Shown here one piece after another: positions 52,846-63,115 of a DNA stretch of 64,000 bases. Both the position numbers and the translations under genes were made by a program. Location of the stretch: contig CAJMFH010000001.1 of NCBI GenBank assembly GCA_905212635.1, positions 1-64,000 on the forward strand. The letters are read 5' to 3'. The stretch is from an uncultured Lachnoclostridium sp. GTDB lineage: Bacteria > Bacillota > Clostridia > Lachnospirales > Lachnospiraceae. Below the pieces are notes generated by a model. That model saw nothing but the letters and a program-made list of their open reading frames with translations, was not told the origin of the DNA and made no database searches. The number at the start of each line of letters is the position of its first letter. The first letter of the stretch is position 1.

Positions 52846-55800
52846 ATGTACTTAAAAAGTATTGAAGTGCATGGATTTAAATCCTTTGCCAATAAATTAG
52901 TATTTGAATTTCATAATGGAATCACCGGAATCGTCGGCCCAAACGGAAGTGGAAAAAGTAACGTAGCCGATGCTGTCCGCTGGGTTCTCGGCGAGCAGAG
53001 TGCAAAACAGCTTCGTGGTGCCAGCATGCAGGATGTCATTTTTGCCGGAACAGAACTTCGCAAACCACAAAGTTACGCTTATGTTGCTCTGACGATTTCC
53101 AATGAGGATCACAAACTGAACGTTCCGTATGAGGAAGTCAAAGTGGCACGCCGCGTCTATCGTTCCGGGGAAAGTGAATACCTGATCAACGGAGCTGCCT
53201 GCCGCTTAAAAGATATTCAGGAATTGTTTTTTGATACCGGTATCGGAAAAGAAGGATATTCCATCATCGGACAGGGACAGATTGATAAGATTCTCAGCGG
53301 TAAACCGGAAGAACGCCGTGAATTGTTCGATGAAGCAGCCGGAATCGTAAAATACAAAAAGCGGAAAGCAGCCGCTGAAAAAAATCTGGAAGTCGAACGC
53401 CAGAATCTGGTTCGTGTCAACGACATTTTGACCGAATTGGAAAAACAGGTCGGACCTTTGGAAAAGCAGTCCGAGAAAGCGCGCGAATACCTGCGTTTAA
53501 AAGAGGAACTGAAAAAATACGAGATTTCTTTGTTTATTCAGGACTATGATAGTTTCAAAGAAGAATTGTCAGAAACCGGAAATAACATTTCGAATACGGA
53601 AAAAGAACTGGAATCCCTGAAACAAAAACAGGAAAGTACAAAAGAAGAGTACGAAACCGTTGAAAATCAAATCCGTGAATTTGATGAAAATATCGAATTT
53701 AAAAAAGAAAAAAAGAACCGTGACAATGTAAATCTGGCAAATCTCGAAAGTGAGATTCGTGTAACAAAAGAAAAGATTGCCGCCTTATCCCAGGGAAAAG
53801 AATTTCACGAAGAGCGTATGGCGGCAGTAACCGCAGAAATCGAAGAAGCCAGAAAAGAAAAAGAAGAGTACGAAAAAAATCAGAAAGAATGGATTACAAC
53901 CCTTTCCACGATGGAAAAGCAGGAAGCAGAAAAACAGGAAGAGATTCGTTCTCTGAATGCTGCGATCGAGCAGATGAATCAAACCATTTCTTCCCAGAAC
54001 GAGATTCTGATGTCCAATATGGAGATGAAATCCGAAATCGGGCGTGAGCAGGAAAAAGTACAGTCGATGATGGAACAGAATTCCATCCGCAAAGCCGAGT
54101 TAAATCAACGTATTTTATCCAACAAAAGCCAGGTTTCCTCTGCCATTGAGGAGATGCAGAAAGAAGAAAAGGCATTGGAAGAAATCCGCGAAAAATTAGA
54201 TGCCGAATATATCAAACAAAAAGAATATCAGAAGAAGTCGTTTGAAACCCGCGAATTTATCAAAGGGATCGAACTTCAGATACAGGAACAGCAAAAAGAG
54301 TTCCATATGAAAACTTCCGAACTTGCGACATTGAAAAATATCGCCGAACGTTACGACGGTTATGGACAGAGCATCCGCCGCGTTATGGAGCAGAAGGAAA
54401 AAAATGCCGGTATTGTCGGCGTTGTCGCAGATATCATTCAAGTAGACAAAAAGTATGAGACAGCTGTAGAAACCGCACTTGGAGGGAGCATTCAGAATAT
54501 CGTAACCGAGGATGAATCCACCGCCAAAGACATGATTCAGTTTTTGAAAAAGAATCGGTTTGGCCGTGCCACCTTTTTACCACTGACTACCGTATCCGCT
54601 TCCGGCGGACGGATCAAGGAGGAAGTCCTTTCGGAACCCGGTGTGATCGGAAGAGTATCGGAATTGGTCGAAAAAGAGGCAAAATTTGAGGGATTGATCG
54701 AATATCTCCTTGGCCGCTTTGTATTGGCTGACACGATCGACCATGCAATGGCACTCGGAAGAAAATACAAACATTCTCTCCGCATCGTTACACTCGAAGG
54801 AGAACTCCTCAGTCCGGGAGGTTCTATGTCCGGTGGTGCTTATAAAAATAACAGTAAGCTGCTTGGCCGCCGCCGTGAGATGGAAAAACTGGAAGAAGCC
54901 ATTGAGAAACTGAAACAGACGATGGCAAAATCCCGTGATAAGATCACAAAGTTACAGGAAGAAGTCGCAAAAGCCGAGAAAAAGGCAGCCGATATCTCCA
55001 TTACCAGAAAAGAACTGGAATTACAGGAAAATACGGCAAAAATCAAGTATGAACAAGCCGTTTCGATCAAGGAAAAGCAGGAAACCGAATACAATTCCAT
55101 CATAAATGACGGAAAAGAACTGGAAAACCAGAAACAGGAGCTGGCGGAAACACTGGCCCAGATTGATGAAAAACTGGGATCCAGTGAAGAGCAGAATGAG
55201 CAGGCAAAAAAACTGGTGGAATCTGCCACACAGGATCTGGAGCAGAACCAGCAGGCATTGGACAAACTTCAATCCGAACTTTCCGAATTGAAACTGGAAA
55301 TTGCCTCCTGCACCCAGAAAAACACGTTTGCTTCCGAAAACCTGTCACGAATCGATGCGAGAATCAAAGAACTGGAAGAAGAGTATGCCACACATACAAA
55401 TAATCAGACGGATTCGGATGAGCAGGAAGCACAGATGAAAAAACAGATTGAAGAATTCGAAAAACGCATGGTCCTCTGCCAAAATGAAATCGAAGATCTG
55501 GAAAAAGAAGTGGAAGAAGCTTCTGCCGAAAAAGAACGTTTGATGGTTTCCCGAAAAGATTTCTTTGAACGCCGCAATGCGATGATGGAACAAATTGGAA
55601 ATTTGGACAAGGAATGTTTCCGTCTGCAGTCTCGAAAAGAAAAATTGGAAGAGCAGCTTGACTCCCGCGTTAATTATATGTGGTCAGAATACGAGATCAC
55701 GTATCACAACGCAAAAGAAAATGCGGAAGATACCGGACTTACTTACACGCGAATGAAGAGTCAGGTGTCGAATACAAAAAATCAGATCCGTTCCCTCGGA

Positions 55801-56430
55801 GATGTCAATGTTAATGCCATCGAAGATTATAAGAGTGTAAGCGAACGTTATGAGGTATTGAAAACACAGCACGACGATCTGATTGAATCCGAAGAAAAAC
55901 TGACAAAGATCATCGCCGAGTTAGATGAGGAAATGCGAAAACAGTTCAGCGAGAAATTTCAGGAGATCAAATCCCAGTTTGACAAAGTATTCCGCGAATT
56001 GTTTGGTGGTGGAAAGGGTACGTTGGAACTGGTAGAGGAAGAAGATGTTCTGACTGCCGGCATCCGTATCATCGCCCAGCCACCCGGAAAAAAATTACAG
56101 AACATGATGCAGTTATCCGGTGGTGAAAAAGCTTTGACAGCCATTGCTCTTTTGTTTGCCATTCAGAATCTGAAACCATCGCCATTCTGTCTGCTTGACG
56201 AGATTGAAGCGGCACTTGACGATTCGAATGTAAAGAGGTATGCTAAATATCTACATAAGTTAACGAAAAACACCCAGTTTATCGTTATCACCCACCGACA
56301 AGGTACGATGTCTGCCGCCGATGCGTTATATGGTATTACGATGCAGGAAAAAGGGGTTTCGACATTAGTATCCGTTAAATTGATCGAAGAGCAGTTAAAA
56401 AATGAAAATAAAAAAGGAGAGCATGCATGA
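52846..56430 (+). CDS. smc: chromosome segregation protein SMC
   Basis: 1194-aa condensin ATPase. Walker A GPNGSGKSN at residues 31-39, coiled coil (about 170-500), hinge (about 515-680), second coiled coil (about 685-1020), then signature LSGGEKALTAIALLFAI and Walker B LLDEIEAALDD near the C-terminus. Full length. Its last four bases overlap ftsY (ATGA). Confidence 0.98.
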   Translation: MYLKSIEVHGFKSFANKLVFEFHNGITGIVGPNGSGKSNVADAVRWVLGEQSAKQLRGASMQDVIFAGTELRKPQSYAYVALTISNEDHKLNVPYEEVKVARRVYRSGESEYLINGAACRLKDIQELFFDTGIGKEGYSIIGQGQIDKILSGKPEERRELFDEAAGIVKYKKRKAAAEKNLEVERQNLVRVNDILTELEKQVGPLEKQSEKAREYLRLKEELKKYEISLFIQDYDSFKEELSETGNNISNTEKELESLKQKQESTKEEYETVENQIREFDENIEFKKEKKNRDNVNLANLESEIRVTKEKIAALSQGKEFHEERMAAVTAEIEEARKEKEEYEKNQKEWITTLSTMEKQEAEKQEEIRSLNAAIEQMNQTISSQNEILMSNMEMKSEIGREQEKVQSMMEQNSIRKAELNQRILSNKSQVSSAIEEMQKEEKALEEIREKLDAEYIKQKEYQKKSFETREFIKGIELQIQEQQKEFHMKTSELATLKNIAERYDGYGQSIRRVMEQKEKNAGIVGVVADIIQVDKKYETAVETALGGSIQNIVTEDESTAKDMIQFLKKNRFGRATFLPLTTVSASGGRIKEEVLSEPGVIGRVSELVEKEAKFEGLIEYLLGRFVLADTIDHAMALGRKYKHSLRIVTLEGELLSPGGSMSGGAYKNNSKLLGRRREMEKLEEAIEKLKQTMAKSRDKITKLQEEVAKAEKKAADISITRKELELQENTAKIKYEQAVSIKEKQETEYNSIINDGKELENQKQELAETLAQIDEKLGSSEEQNEQAKKLVESATQDLEQNQQALDKLQSELSELKLEIASCTQKNTFASENLSRIDARIKELEEEYATHTNNQTDSDEQEAQMKKQIEEFEKRMVLCQNEIEDLEKEVEEASAEKERLMVSRKDFFERRNAMMEQIGNLDKECFRLQSRKEKLEEQLDSRVNYMWSEYEITYHNAKENAEDTGLTYTRMKSQVSNTKNQIRSLGDVNVNAIEDYKSVSERYEVLKTQHDDLIESEEKLTKIIAELDEEMRKQFSEKFQEIKSQFDKVFRELFGGGKGTLELVEEEDVLTAGIRIIAQPPGKKLQNMMQLSGGEKALTAIALLFAIQNLKPSPFCLLDEIEAALDDSNVKRYAKYLHKLTKNTQFIVITHRQGTMSAADALYGITMQEKGVSTLVSVKLIEEQLKNENKKGEHA

Positions 56431-57347
56431 GTGAAAAGAAAGGATTTTTTGGACGACTGAAAAGTGGTCTGTCAAAGACCAGAGATTCTTTTGTATCCGG
56501 TATGAATGCGGTTTTTTCCGGTTTTTCTGAAATTGATGACGATTTTTATGAAGAGCTGGAAGAGCAGCTCGTTATGGCAGATATCGGAATGGAGACGACG
56601 ACACGAATTATCGAGGATCTTCAGGAAAAAGTAAAAGAACAGAAAATCAAAGAGGCAGCTCTGTGCCGGGAATTGTTAAAAGATTCCATCAAAGAACAGA
56701 TGCGCGTTGATGAGGGCGCTTATGATTTTGAAAATAAAAAGTCCGTTGTATTATTTATCGGAGTAAACGGCGTCGGAAAGACAACCAGTGTGGGAAAACT
56801 TTCCCATCAGTTGAAAGATTCGGGAAAGAAAGTTCTTTTAGCCGCTGCCGATACATTCCGTGCCGGAGCGATCGACCAGTTAAAAGAATGGTCCAACCGT
56901 GCCGGAGTGGAAATCATCGCCGGACAGGAAGGAGCCGATCCTGCTTCCATCGTTTACGATGCGGTTGCCGCAGCAAAAGCCAGAAAAACCGACTTACTTT
57001 TGTGCGATACTGCCGGACGTCTTCATAACAAAAAGAACCTGATGGCAGAACTTCATAAAATATATAAGATCATTGAAAACGAATACGCCGATGCCCATCT
57101 TGAAACTTTTATTGTCGTAGATGGAACGACCGGACAAAATGCTTTGGTACAAGCCAGACAGTTTAGTGAAGTAACCGACATCACCGGCGTTATCTTAACC
57201 AAACTCGACGGAACTGCAAAGGGCGGTATTGCGATCGCCATTCAGTCCGAACTGGGAATTCCTGTCAAATACATTGGTATTGGAGAAGGGATCGAAGATT
57301 TACAAAAATTTGATGCCGACGCTTTTGTCGATGCATTATTTGAATAA
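56427..57347 (+). CDS. ftsY: signal recognition particle receptor FtsY
   Basis: 306-aa SRP GTPase that docks SRP-ribosome complexes at the membrane. Short A domain, N domain (about 10-90), G domain with GVNGVGKTTSVGKL, DTFRAGAIDQL, DTAGRLHNKKNLM and TKLDGTAKGG, the last two typical of FtsY rather than Ffh. No M domain. Confidence 0.97.
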   Translation: MSEKKGFFGRLKSGLSKTRDSFVSGMNAVFSGFSEIDDDFYEELEEQLVMADIGMETTTRIIEDLQEKVKEQKIKEAALCRELLKDSIKEQMRVDEGAYDFENKKSVVLFIGVNGVGKTTSVGKLSHQLKDSGKKVLLAAADTFRAGAIDQLKEWSNRAGVEIIAGQEGADPASIVYDAVAAAKARKTDLLLCDTAGRLHNKKNLMAELHKIYKIIENEYADAHLETFIVVDGTTGQNALVQARQFSEVTDITGVILTKLDGTAKGGIAIAIQSELGIPVKYIGIGEGIEDLQKFDADAFVDALFE

Positions 57348-57367
57348 AAACGGAGGACATAACAACC

Positions 57368-58588
57368 ATGATGACATTAGAGAAATTTGAAGAAGCAAGC
57401 GAACGCGTAAAGGAAGTCATCCTTCCTACGAACTTAATTTACAGTGAATATTACAGTGCCCAGACAGGCGCAAAAGTATACTTTAAGCCGGAAAATATGC
57501 AGTATACCGGTGCCTATAAAGTGCGTGGTGCGTATTATAAGATCAGCACACTTTCGGAAGAAGAACGTGCCAAAGGACTGATCACGGCCTCTGCCGGAAA
57601 CCATGCACAGGGAGTTGCTTATGCTGCAAAAATCTTTGGTGTAAAAGCTGTGATCGTTATGCCTACGACAACCCCATTGATCAAAGTAAACCGTACCAAG
57701 AGTTACGGAGCAGAAGTCGTTCTTCACGGTGATGTTTACGATGATGCCTGTGCTTATGCTATGAAACTGGCAGAAGAGAACGGCTATACTTTCGTTCACC
57801 CCTTTGATGACGAAGTCGTTGCTACCGGACAGGGATCGATCGCAATGGAGATCTTTAAAGAACTTCCTACCGTTGATATCATTTTAGTACCGATCGGTGG
57901 CGGTGGACTTGCCTGTGGTGTTTCCACACTTGCAAAATTATTGAATCCAAACATTACTGTAATCGGTGTAGAGCCGGCGGGTGCAAATTGTATGCAGGTT
58001 TCTCTGAAAAACGGAGAAGTTACTTCACTGCCTGGTGTAAGTACGATTGCCGACGGTACTGCCGTAAAAACACCGGGATCCAATATTTTCCCATACATTC
58101 AGAAAAACATTGATGATATCATCACCGTAGATGACCATGACTTGATCGTAAATTTTTTGGATATGATGGAAAATCACAAAATGGTCGTTGAAAATTCCGG
58201 TCTGCTTACCGTAGCAGCCTTAAAAAAATTAGATATCCGTGGCAAAAAAGTCGTTTCCATCCTGAGTGGTGGAAATATGGACGTCATTACAATCGCCTCG
58301 GTTGTTCAGCACGGATTGATCCAGCGCGGACGTGTCTTTACCGTATCCGTTGAACTTCCGGACCGACCGGGTGAACTGCTTCATGTCGCCGAAGTGATTG
58401 CCAAAGCACAGGGAAATATCATTCGTCTGGAGCATAACCAGTTTGTCAGCATCAACCGAAATGCTGCAGTAGAACTTACTATCACGATGGAAGCCTTTGG
58501 CCACGAACATAAAGAGTCCATCATTCAGGCATTGAAGGATGCCGGATATCAGCCGAAAAACCAGATGCCTACAGCGATTTATCAATAA
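57368..58588 (+). CDS. ilvA: threonine ammonia-lyase
   Basis: 406-aa PLP enzyme converting threonine to 2-oxobutyrate and ammonia. The PLP lysine is in YTGAYKVRGAYYK (about residue 41), SAGNHAQGVAYAA and the phosphate-binding GGGGLACGV loop follow. A C-terminal ACT domain (about 328-402, VSVELPDRPGELL) suggests allosteric control. The ~400-aa one-ACT form is shared by catabolic and biosynthetic types, so the direction of use is open. Confidence 0.95.
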   Translation: MMTLEKFEEASERVKEVILPTNLIYSEYYSAQTGAKVYFKPENMQYTGAYKVRGAYYKISTLSEEERAKGLITASAGNHAQGVAYAAKIFGVKAVIVMPTTTPLIKVNRTKSYGAEVVLHGDVYDDACAYAMKLAEENGYTFVHPFDDEVVATGQGSIAMEIFKELPTVDIILVPIGGGGLACGVSTLAKLLNPNITVIGVEPAGANCMQVSLKNGEVTSLPGVSTIADGTAVKTPGSNIFPYIQKNIDDIITVDDHDLIVNFLDMMENHKMVVENSGLLTVAALKKLDIRGKKVVSILSGGNMDVITIASVVQHGLIQRGRVFTVSVELPDRPGELLHVAEVIAKAQGNIIRLEHNQFVSINRNAAVELTITMEAFGHEHKESIIQALKDAGYQPKNQMPTAIYQ

Positions 58589-58607
58589 AAGAACGGAGAA
58601 TACCATC

Positions 58608-59852
58608 ATGAGTTATGAACAAAGTTTATTATTTACTCCCGAAGGAGTGCGGGATATCTACGGAATCGAATGCGAAAAACGAAGAAAGATCGAAGCAGAT
58701 ATCCATAAAATCATGAAATCCTATGGATTTAAGGACATTCAGACCCCAACTTACGAATTTTTCGATATTTTCAACCGGGAACGTGGAACCGTTGCCTCGA
58801 AAGATATGTTTAAATTTTTCGACCAATACAATAATACACTGGTGCTTCGCCCGGACATCACGCCGTCGATCGCACGCTGCGTTGCTAAATATTATGAGCA
58901 GGAAACAATGCCGATCCGATTGTCTTATTGTGGAAGCACCTTTATCCACCGCCGCGGATATCAGGGTAAAATGTCTGAAATTTCACAGATTGGTGCGGAA
59001 TTGATGAATGACGGAAGTTCCGATGCGGATGCAGAAATGATTGCACTTACTGTAGAATGTCTGGCAAAATCCGGATTGAAAGAGTTTAAGATCGATGTCG
59101 GTCACGCCGGCCTGATTCGGGGAATTTTGGAAGAAGCTCATTTTAACAAAGAGGAGATTGCAGAATACAAAAAATATGTTGCCAATAAAAATATTTTTGC
59201 CGTGGAAGAAATGATGGAATCCCAGAATATTTCTGCCAATCTGAAGGAATTTTTAATCCGCCTTCCGGATCTTTTCGGCGGAAAAGAAGTTTTGGAATAT
59301 GCGAGAAAATGCGTGACACGTCAGGAAGCAATCGAAGCGCTTGACCGCTTGGACACCGTATATGACATCTTGGTAAGTTACGGTCTGGAGCAGAATATCA
59401 CTTACGATTTAAGTATGCTCAGCCATTATGATTACTATACCGGCATCATTTTCAAAGCCTATACCTATGGTACCGGCGAAGCACTGGTAACCGGCGGCCG
59501 CTACGACAACCTGATTGAACAGTTTGGCAAAAAAGCCTCTGCGGTCGGTTTGGCGATTGTCCTGGATCAGTTGATGAATGCTCTTGCCAGTCAGGAAGTA
59601 GACATTGATACTGACCAGTCCGGTATCCTCGTTCTGTACCGTTCTGCCAACCGCAAAGAGGCAATACAGCTGGCAAATGAAGAACGCGCCAAAGGCCATT
59701 GTGTACTTACCATGCGGAAAAATGCTGCCACTCCGATGGATCTCTATGAAGATTATGCAGCCCGCAATCAGATTTCCCGGATTCTCTATGTGGAAGCCGG
59801 AAAATGTACACAATTTGAACGTGAAAATACCAATTGGAGGGAAACCAAATGA
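58608..59852 (+). CDS. hisZ: ATP phosphoribosyltransferase regulatory subunit HisZ
   Basis: 414-aa histidyl-tRNA-synthetase paralogue that activates short HisG. Class II motifs remain (TPTYEFFDIF, LRPDITPSIARCVAKYY, ALVTGGRYDNL) but the anticodon-binding domain is reduced. The ATG at 58608 is chosen; the longer frame overlaps ilvA. ATGA overlap with hisG supports joint function. Confidence 0.94.
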   Translation: MSYEQSLLFTPEGVRDIYGIECEKRRKIEADIHKIMKSYGFKDIQTPTYEFFDIFNRERGTVASKDMFKFFDQYNNTLVLRPDITPSIARCVAKYYEQETMPIRLSYCGSTFIHRRGYQGKMSEISQIGAELMNDGSSDADAEMIALTVECLAKSGLKEFKIDVGHAGLIRGILEEAHFNKEEIAEYKKYVANKNIFAVEEMMESQNISANLKEFLIRLPDLFGGKEVLEYARKCVTRQEAIEALDRLDTVYDILVSYGLEQNITYDLSMLSHYDYYTGIIFKAYTYGTGEALVTGGRYDNLIEQFGKKASAVGLAIVLDQLMNALASQEVDIDTDQSGILVLYRSANRKEAIQLANEERAKGHCVLTMRKNAATPMDLYEDYAARNQISRILYVEAGKCTQFERENTNWRETK

Positions 59853-60499
59853 AATATATAACGATTGCGCTGGCAAAGGGACGTTTGGCAAAACAGACGT
59901 TACAATTACTGGAACAGACCGGCATAACCTGTGAGGAGATGAAAGACAAAGATACCCGTAAACTTATCTTTGTCAATGAAGAATTGAAATTGAAATTCTT
60001 TCTTTCCAAAACTTCTGACGTGCCTACATATGTAGAATACGGTGCCGCAGACATCGGTGTTGTCGGAAGTGATACCATTTTGGAAGAAGGACGCAAAATT
60101 CTGGAAGTGCTTGATCTTGGGCTTGGAAAATGCCGTATGTGCGTCGCAGGACCGGCAAGTGCCAAAGAGCTTCTGAAGACAAACCAGATCATCCGCGTGG
60201 CTTCCAAATACCCTAAAATTGCGAAAGATTATTTTTACAATAAAAAACATCAAAACGTAGAAATTGTGAAACTGAACGGATCGGTCGAACTGGCTCCGAT
60301 CGTAGGACTTTCCGAAGTTATCGTAGATATCGTGGAAACCGGATCTACCCTTCGTGAAAACGGATTGGAAGTCCTTGAAGAGATCTGTCCGCTTTCCGCA
60401 CGCGTCGTTGTAAATGAAGCAAGTATGAAAATGCAGCGCGAACGAATCACAAAAATTGTAAAAGATTTAAAAAATACACTGACAACATCGGAAAAATAA
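59849..60499 (+). CDS. hisG: ATP phosphoribosyltransferase catalytic subunit (short form)
   Basis: 216-aa first enzyme of histidine synthesis, condensing ATP with PRPP. KYITIALAKGRLAKQT at the N-terminus and the PRPP loop DIVETGSTLRENGLEVLE near 158-175. It lacks the C-terminal regulatory domain of long HisG and so needs HisZ, which is encoded just before. TTGGAGGG lies upstream. Confidence 0.97.
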   Translation: MKYITIALAKGRLAKQTLQLLEQTGITCEEMKDKDTRKLIFVNEELKLKFFLSKTSDVPTYVEYGAADIGVVGSDTILEEGRKILEVLDLGLGKCRMCVAGPASAKELLKTNQIIRVASKYPKIAKDYFYNKKHQNVEIVKLNGSVELAPIVGLSEVIVDIVETGSTLRENGLEVLEEICPLSARVVVNEASMKMQRERITKIVKDLKNTLTTSEK

Positions 60500-60518
60500 G
60501 AAAGAAAGGTGACATGAT

Positions 60519-61817
60519 ATGAAATGTATGAAACTGGAAGAATCTTCCATTGATAACATTTTGGAGAATCTCTTAAAACGCAGTCCAAATCAATATGATA
60601 CCTATCAGGATACCGTTGCTGAGATTTTAAATGATGTAAAAGAAAACGGTGACAAAGCGCTTTTTGCGTATACCGAGAAATTTGATAAAGCAGTAATCAC
60701 AAAAGATACAATCAAAGTAACAGAAGAGGAGATCAAAGAAGCTTACGACCAAGTCGATGATTCCCTGATCGAAGTGATGAAAAAATCGCTGGCGAACATC
60801 CGTGATTTTCACGAAAAGCAGCTCCGCAACAGCTGGTTTGAGACAAGAGAAGATGGCGTTATCCTCGGGCAGCGTATCACAGCTCTGGAAAGTGTCGGTG
60901 TCTATGTTCCGGGCGGAAAAGCAGCCTATCCATCCAGTGTATTGATGAATATAATCCCGGCTAAAGTAGCCGGGGTAAAACGTATTGTGATGACAACCCC
61001 TCCGGGAAAAGATGGAAAAGTAACCCCTGTCACACTGGTAGCAGCACATCTTGCCGGTGCTACAGAAGTATACAAAGTCGGTGGTGCGCAGGCAATAGGC
61101 GCACTTGCTTATGGAACCGATTCCATCAAAAAAGTATGTAAGATATGCGGCCCCGGTAATATATTTGTTGCGCTTGCGAAAAAGGCCGTTTACGGACATG
61201 TCAGCATTGATTCCATCGCAGGTCCAAGTGAAATTCTGGTACTGGCGGATGAAACAGCCAATCCACGCTATGTGGCAGCGGATCTTTTGTCACAGGCGGA
61301 ACACGATGAACTGGCATCTGCCATCCTCGTTACCACAAGCGAAACCCTCGCAAAAGAGGTAGAAAAAGAGATTGAAGGCTTTTTACAGACATTAAGCCGT
61401 GCCGATATTATCCGTAAATCACTGGATAATTATGGATATCTTCTGGTTGCGCCGGATATGAAATCCGCGATTCACACAGCCAATGAAATTGCCTCTGAAC
61501 ATTTGGAAATTATTACCAAAGATCCATTTGATACCATGACCCGCATCGAGAATGCAGGTGCCATTTTCTTAGGCGAATACAGCAGTGAACCTTTGGGCGA
61601 TTATTTTGCCGGACCAAACCACGTCCTTCCGACAAACGGAACCGCAAAATTCTTTTCCCCGCTGAATGTAGACGATTTTATCAAAAAATCCAGTGTAATC
61701 TCGTATTCAAGGGAAGCATTGGAGCCGATTCACAAAGATATCATCGAATTTGCTACCGCCGAACACCTGACGGCACATGCCAATTCCATTGCGGTACGTT
61801 TTGAGGATCAGGAGTAA
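60519..61817 (+). CDS. hisD: histidinol dehydrogenase
   Basis: 432-aa Zn enzyme for the last two oxidations of histidine synthesis. YVPGGKAAYPSSVLMN, VGGAQAIGALAYGT, CGPGNIFVALAKK and DSIAGPSEILVLAD are diagnostic; the His pair near SEHLEI and FAGPNHVLPT lies in the active site. Third gene of hisZ-hisG-hisD. Confidence 0.98.
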   Translation: MKCMKLEESSIDNILENLLKRSPNQYDTYQDTVAEILNDVKENGDKALFAYTEKFDKAVITKDTIKVTEEEIKEAYDQVDDSLIEVMKKSLANIRDFHEKQLRNSWFETREDGVILGQRITALESVGVYVPGGKAAYPSSVLMNIIPAKVAGVKRIVMTTPPGKDGKVTPVTLVAAHLAGATEVYKVGGAQAIGALAYGTDSIKKVCKICGPGNIFVALAKKAVYGHVSIDSIAGPSEILVLADETANPRYVAADLLSQAEHDELASAILVTTSETLAKEVEKEIEGFLQTLSRADIIRKSLDNYGYLLVAPDMKSAIHTANEIASEHLEIITKDPFDTMTRIENAGAIFLGEYSSEPLGDYFAGPNHVLPTNGTAKFFSPLNVDDFIKKSSVISYSREALEPIHKDIIEFATAEHLTAHANSIAVRFEDQE

Positions 61818-61820
61818 TCA

Positions 61821-62477
61821 ATGAATAAAAAACTATTTTTGTTTGACTTAGACGGTACGTTGTCCGATTCCAGCGAAGGAATTACAAAAGCTGTTTCTTA
61901 TGCCTTGGAAGCCTTTGGGATCCAAGTCGCAAACCGAAAGGAATTATGCTGTTTTATCGGTCCGCCATTACCCGAATCCTTTCGTAAATTTTATGGATTC
62001 AATGACGAAGAGGCAGCTCGTGCTACCGAGATTTACCGTTCATATTACAATGTGACCGGCAAATTTGAAAATACCCCGTATCCGGGAATCAAAGAATTGC
62101 TGGTTTGCATGAAAGAACGTGGGATTCCGGCAATGGTTGCCACTTCAAAACCAATTGTAACAGCAACTGAGATATTGGAGCATTTTGGCTTTCTGCCTTA
62201 TTTTGAAAAAATTGCCGGAAGTGTTCCGGAAGAAGGCCGCTACAAAAAGACAGAAGTGCTGTCATGGCTTTTGTCCCAGATTGATCTGCCAAAAGAGCAG
62301 ATCGTCATGATCGGTGACCATCCCGATGACATCCACGGCGCAAGAGGCAATGGCATCGACTGTATCGGTGTTCTGTATGGATTTGGAAACAAAGACCAGA
62401 TCAATGCAGCCTCACCGGCTTTTACAGCAGAGACAGTAGAAGAGCTTGCCTCCCTTATCCTAGGACGCGGGAACTGA
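61821..62477 (+). CDS. HAD-family phosphatase (phosphoglycolate phosphatase-like)
   Basis: 218-aa HAD hydrolase. Motif I FDLDGTLSDS, motif II VATSKPI, motif III Lys in YKKTEV and motif IV MIGDHPDDIHGARG are all intact, with a helical cap (about 18-85). It starts three bases after hisD, so it is cotranscribed with the his genes. Annotated by homology as PGP-like; a histidinol-phosphatase role is possible only by context. Confidence 0.9.
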   Translation: MNKKLFLFDLDGTLSDSSEGITKAVSYALEAFGIQVANRKELCCFIGPPLPESFRKFYGFNDEEAARATEIYRSYYNVTGKFENTPYPGIKELLVCMKERGIPAMVATSKPIVTATEILEHFGFLPYFEKIAGSVPEEGRYKKTEVLSWLLSQIDLPKEQIVMIGDHPDDIHGARGNGIDCIGVLYGFGNKDQINAASPAFTAETVEELASLILGRGN

Positions 62478-62508
62478 CGAAAAACAGCCAAAAAAAGTAA
62501 GAAAATAC

Positions 62509-62537
62509 TTGACGAAGTCCAAAATATATGATATATT
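62509..62537 (+). promoter_or_regulatory. promoter of rplS
   Basis: TTGACG (62509-62514), 17-bp spacer, TATATT (62532-62537). Confidence 0.8.
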
Positions 62538-62545
62538 TTTCATGT

Positions 62546-62634
62546 TGTTAAAAAATAGATGGTCCTCTGGTGCGTTATGCAGGACATAACAGAAAAGGCA
62601 TTAAGAACATCAAAAACAAGTAGGAGGAACAACA
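62546..62634 (+). promoter_or_regulatory. ribosomal protein L19 leader
   Basis: About 90 nt of 5' UTR with short complementary arms (GTTATG / CATAAC around the GCAGGA turn at 62575-62590) and ending GTAGGAGG before rplS. Position and layout match the L19 leader of Firmicutes; not confirmed by a model search. Confidence 0.6.
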
Positions 62635-62982
62635 ATGAACGAAATTATTAAGAAAATCGAAGCAGAACAGATGAAAAGTGAAATTCCTGAATTTCACGTT
62701 GGCGATACGGTAAAAGTATACGCAAAAGTTATCGAGGGAAGCCGTGAAAGAACACAGGTTTTCGAAGGTGTTGTATTGAAGAGACAGGGCGGAAGCAACC
62801 GTGAAACATTTACGGTTCGTAAGAACTCCAATGGTATCGGTGTTGAAAAGACTTGGCCGCTTCATTCTCCAATCGTTGAGAAGATCGAGATTGTTCGTCT
62901 TGGTAAAGTTAGACGTGCAAAATTGAATTACCTTCGTGATCGTGTTGGAAAAGCTGCTAAGGTAAAAGAATTAGTTCGCTAA
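62635..62982 (+). CDS. rplS: 50S ribosomal protein L19
   Basis: 115 aa. FHVGDTVKVYAKVIEGSRER, QVFEGVVLKRQGG, ETFTVRKNSNGIGVEKTWPLHSP and RRAKLNYLRDRVGKAA cover the whole L19 family. GTAGGAGGAAC upstream. Confidence 0.98.
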   Translation: MNEIIKKIEAEQMKSEIPEFHVGDTVKVYAKVIEGSRERTQVFEGVVLKRQGGSNRETFTVRKNSNGIGVEKTWPLHSPIVEKIEIVRLGKVRRAKLNYLRDRVGKAAKVKELVR

Positions 62983-63006
62983 GAATTACAAACATGTTTA
63001 TTGTTA

Positions 63007-63067
63007 ATAGTGTATGTTATAGCTTCTGCCGTAGCATACACTATGTTTCTATATAGAGTGTTTTTTT
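63007..63067 (+). terminator. terminator after rplS
   Basis: Ten-bp stem ATAGTGTATG (63007-63016) / CATACACTAT (63035-63044) with a partly paired 18-base loop. Only TTT follows at once; a run of T's occurs at 63060-63067. Possibly partial, since lepB follows. Confidence 0.7.
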
Positions 63068-63115
63068 ACAAAAACAGGTATTGCAGGTATTTTGCAGAAA
63101 GAAAGGGAATTTGTT

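Noticed and set aside
57348..57367. T-box or his/ilv attenuator before ilvA or hisZ
   Set aside because: Gaps between smc, ftsY, ilvA, hisZ and hisG are 20 bases or less or overlap; there is no room for a leader.
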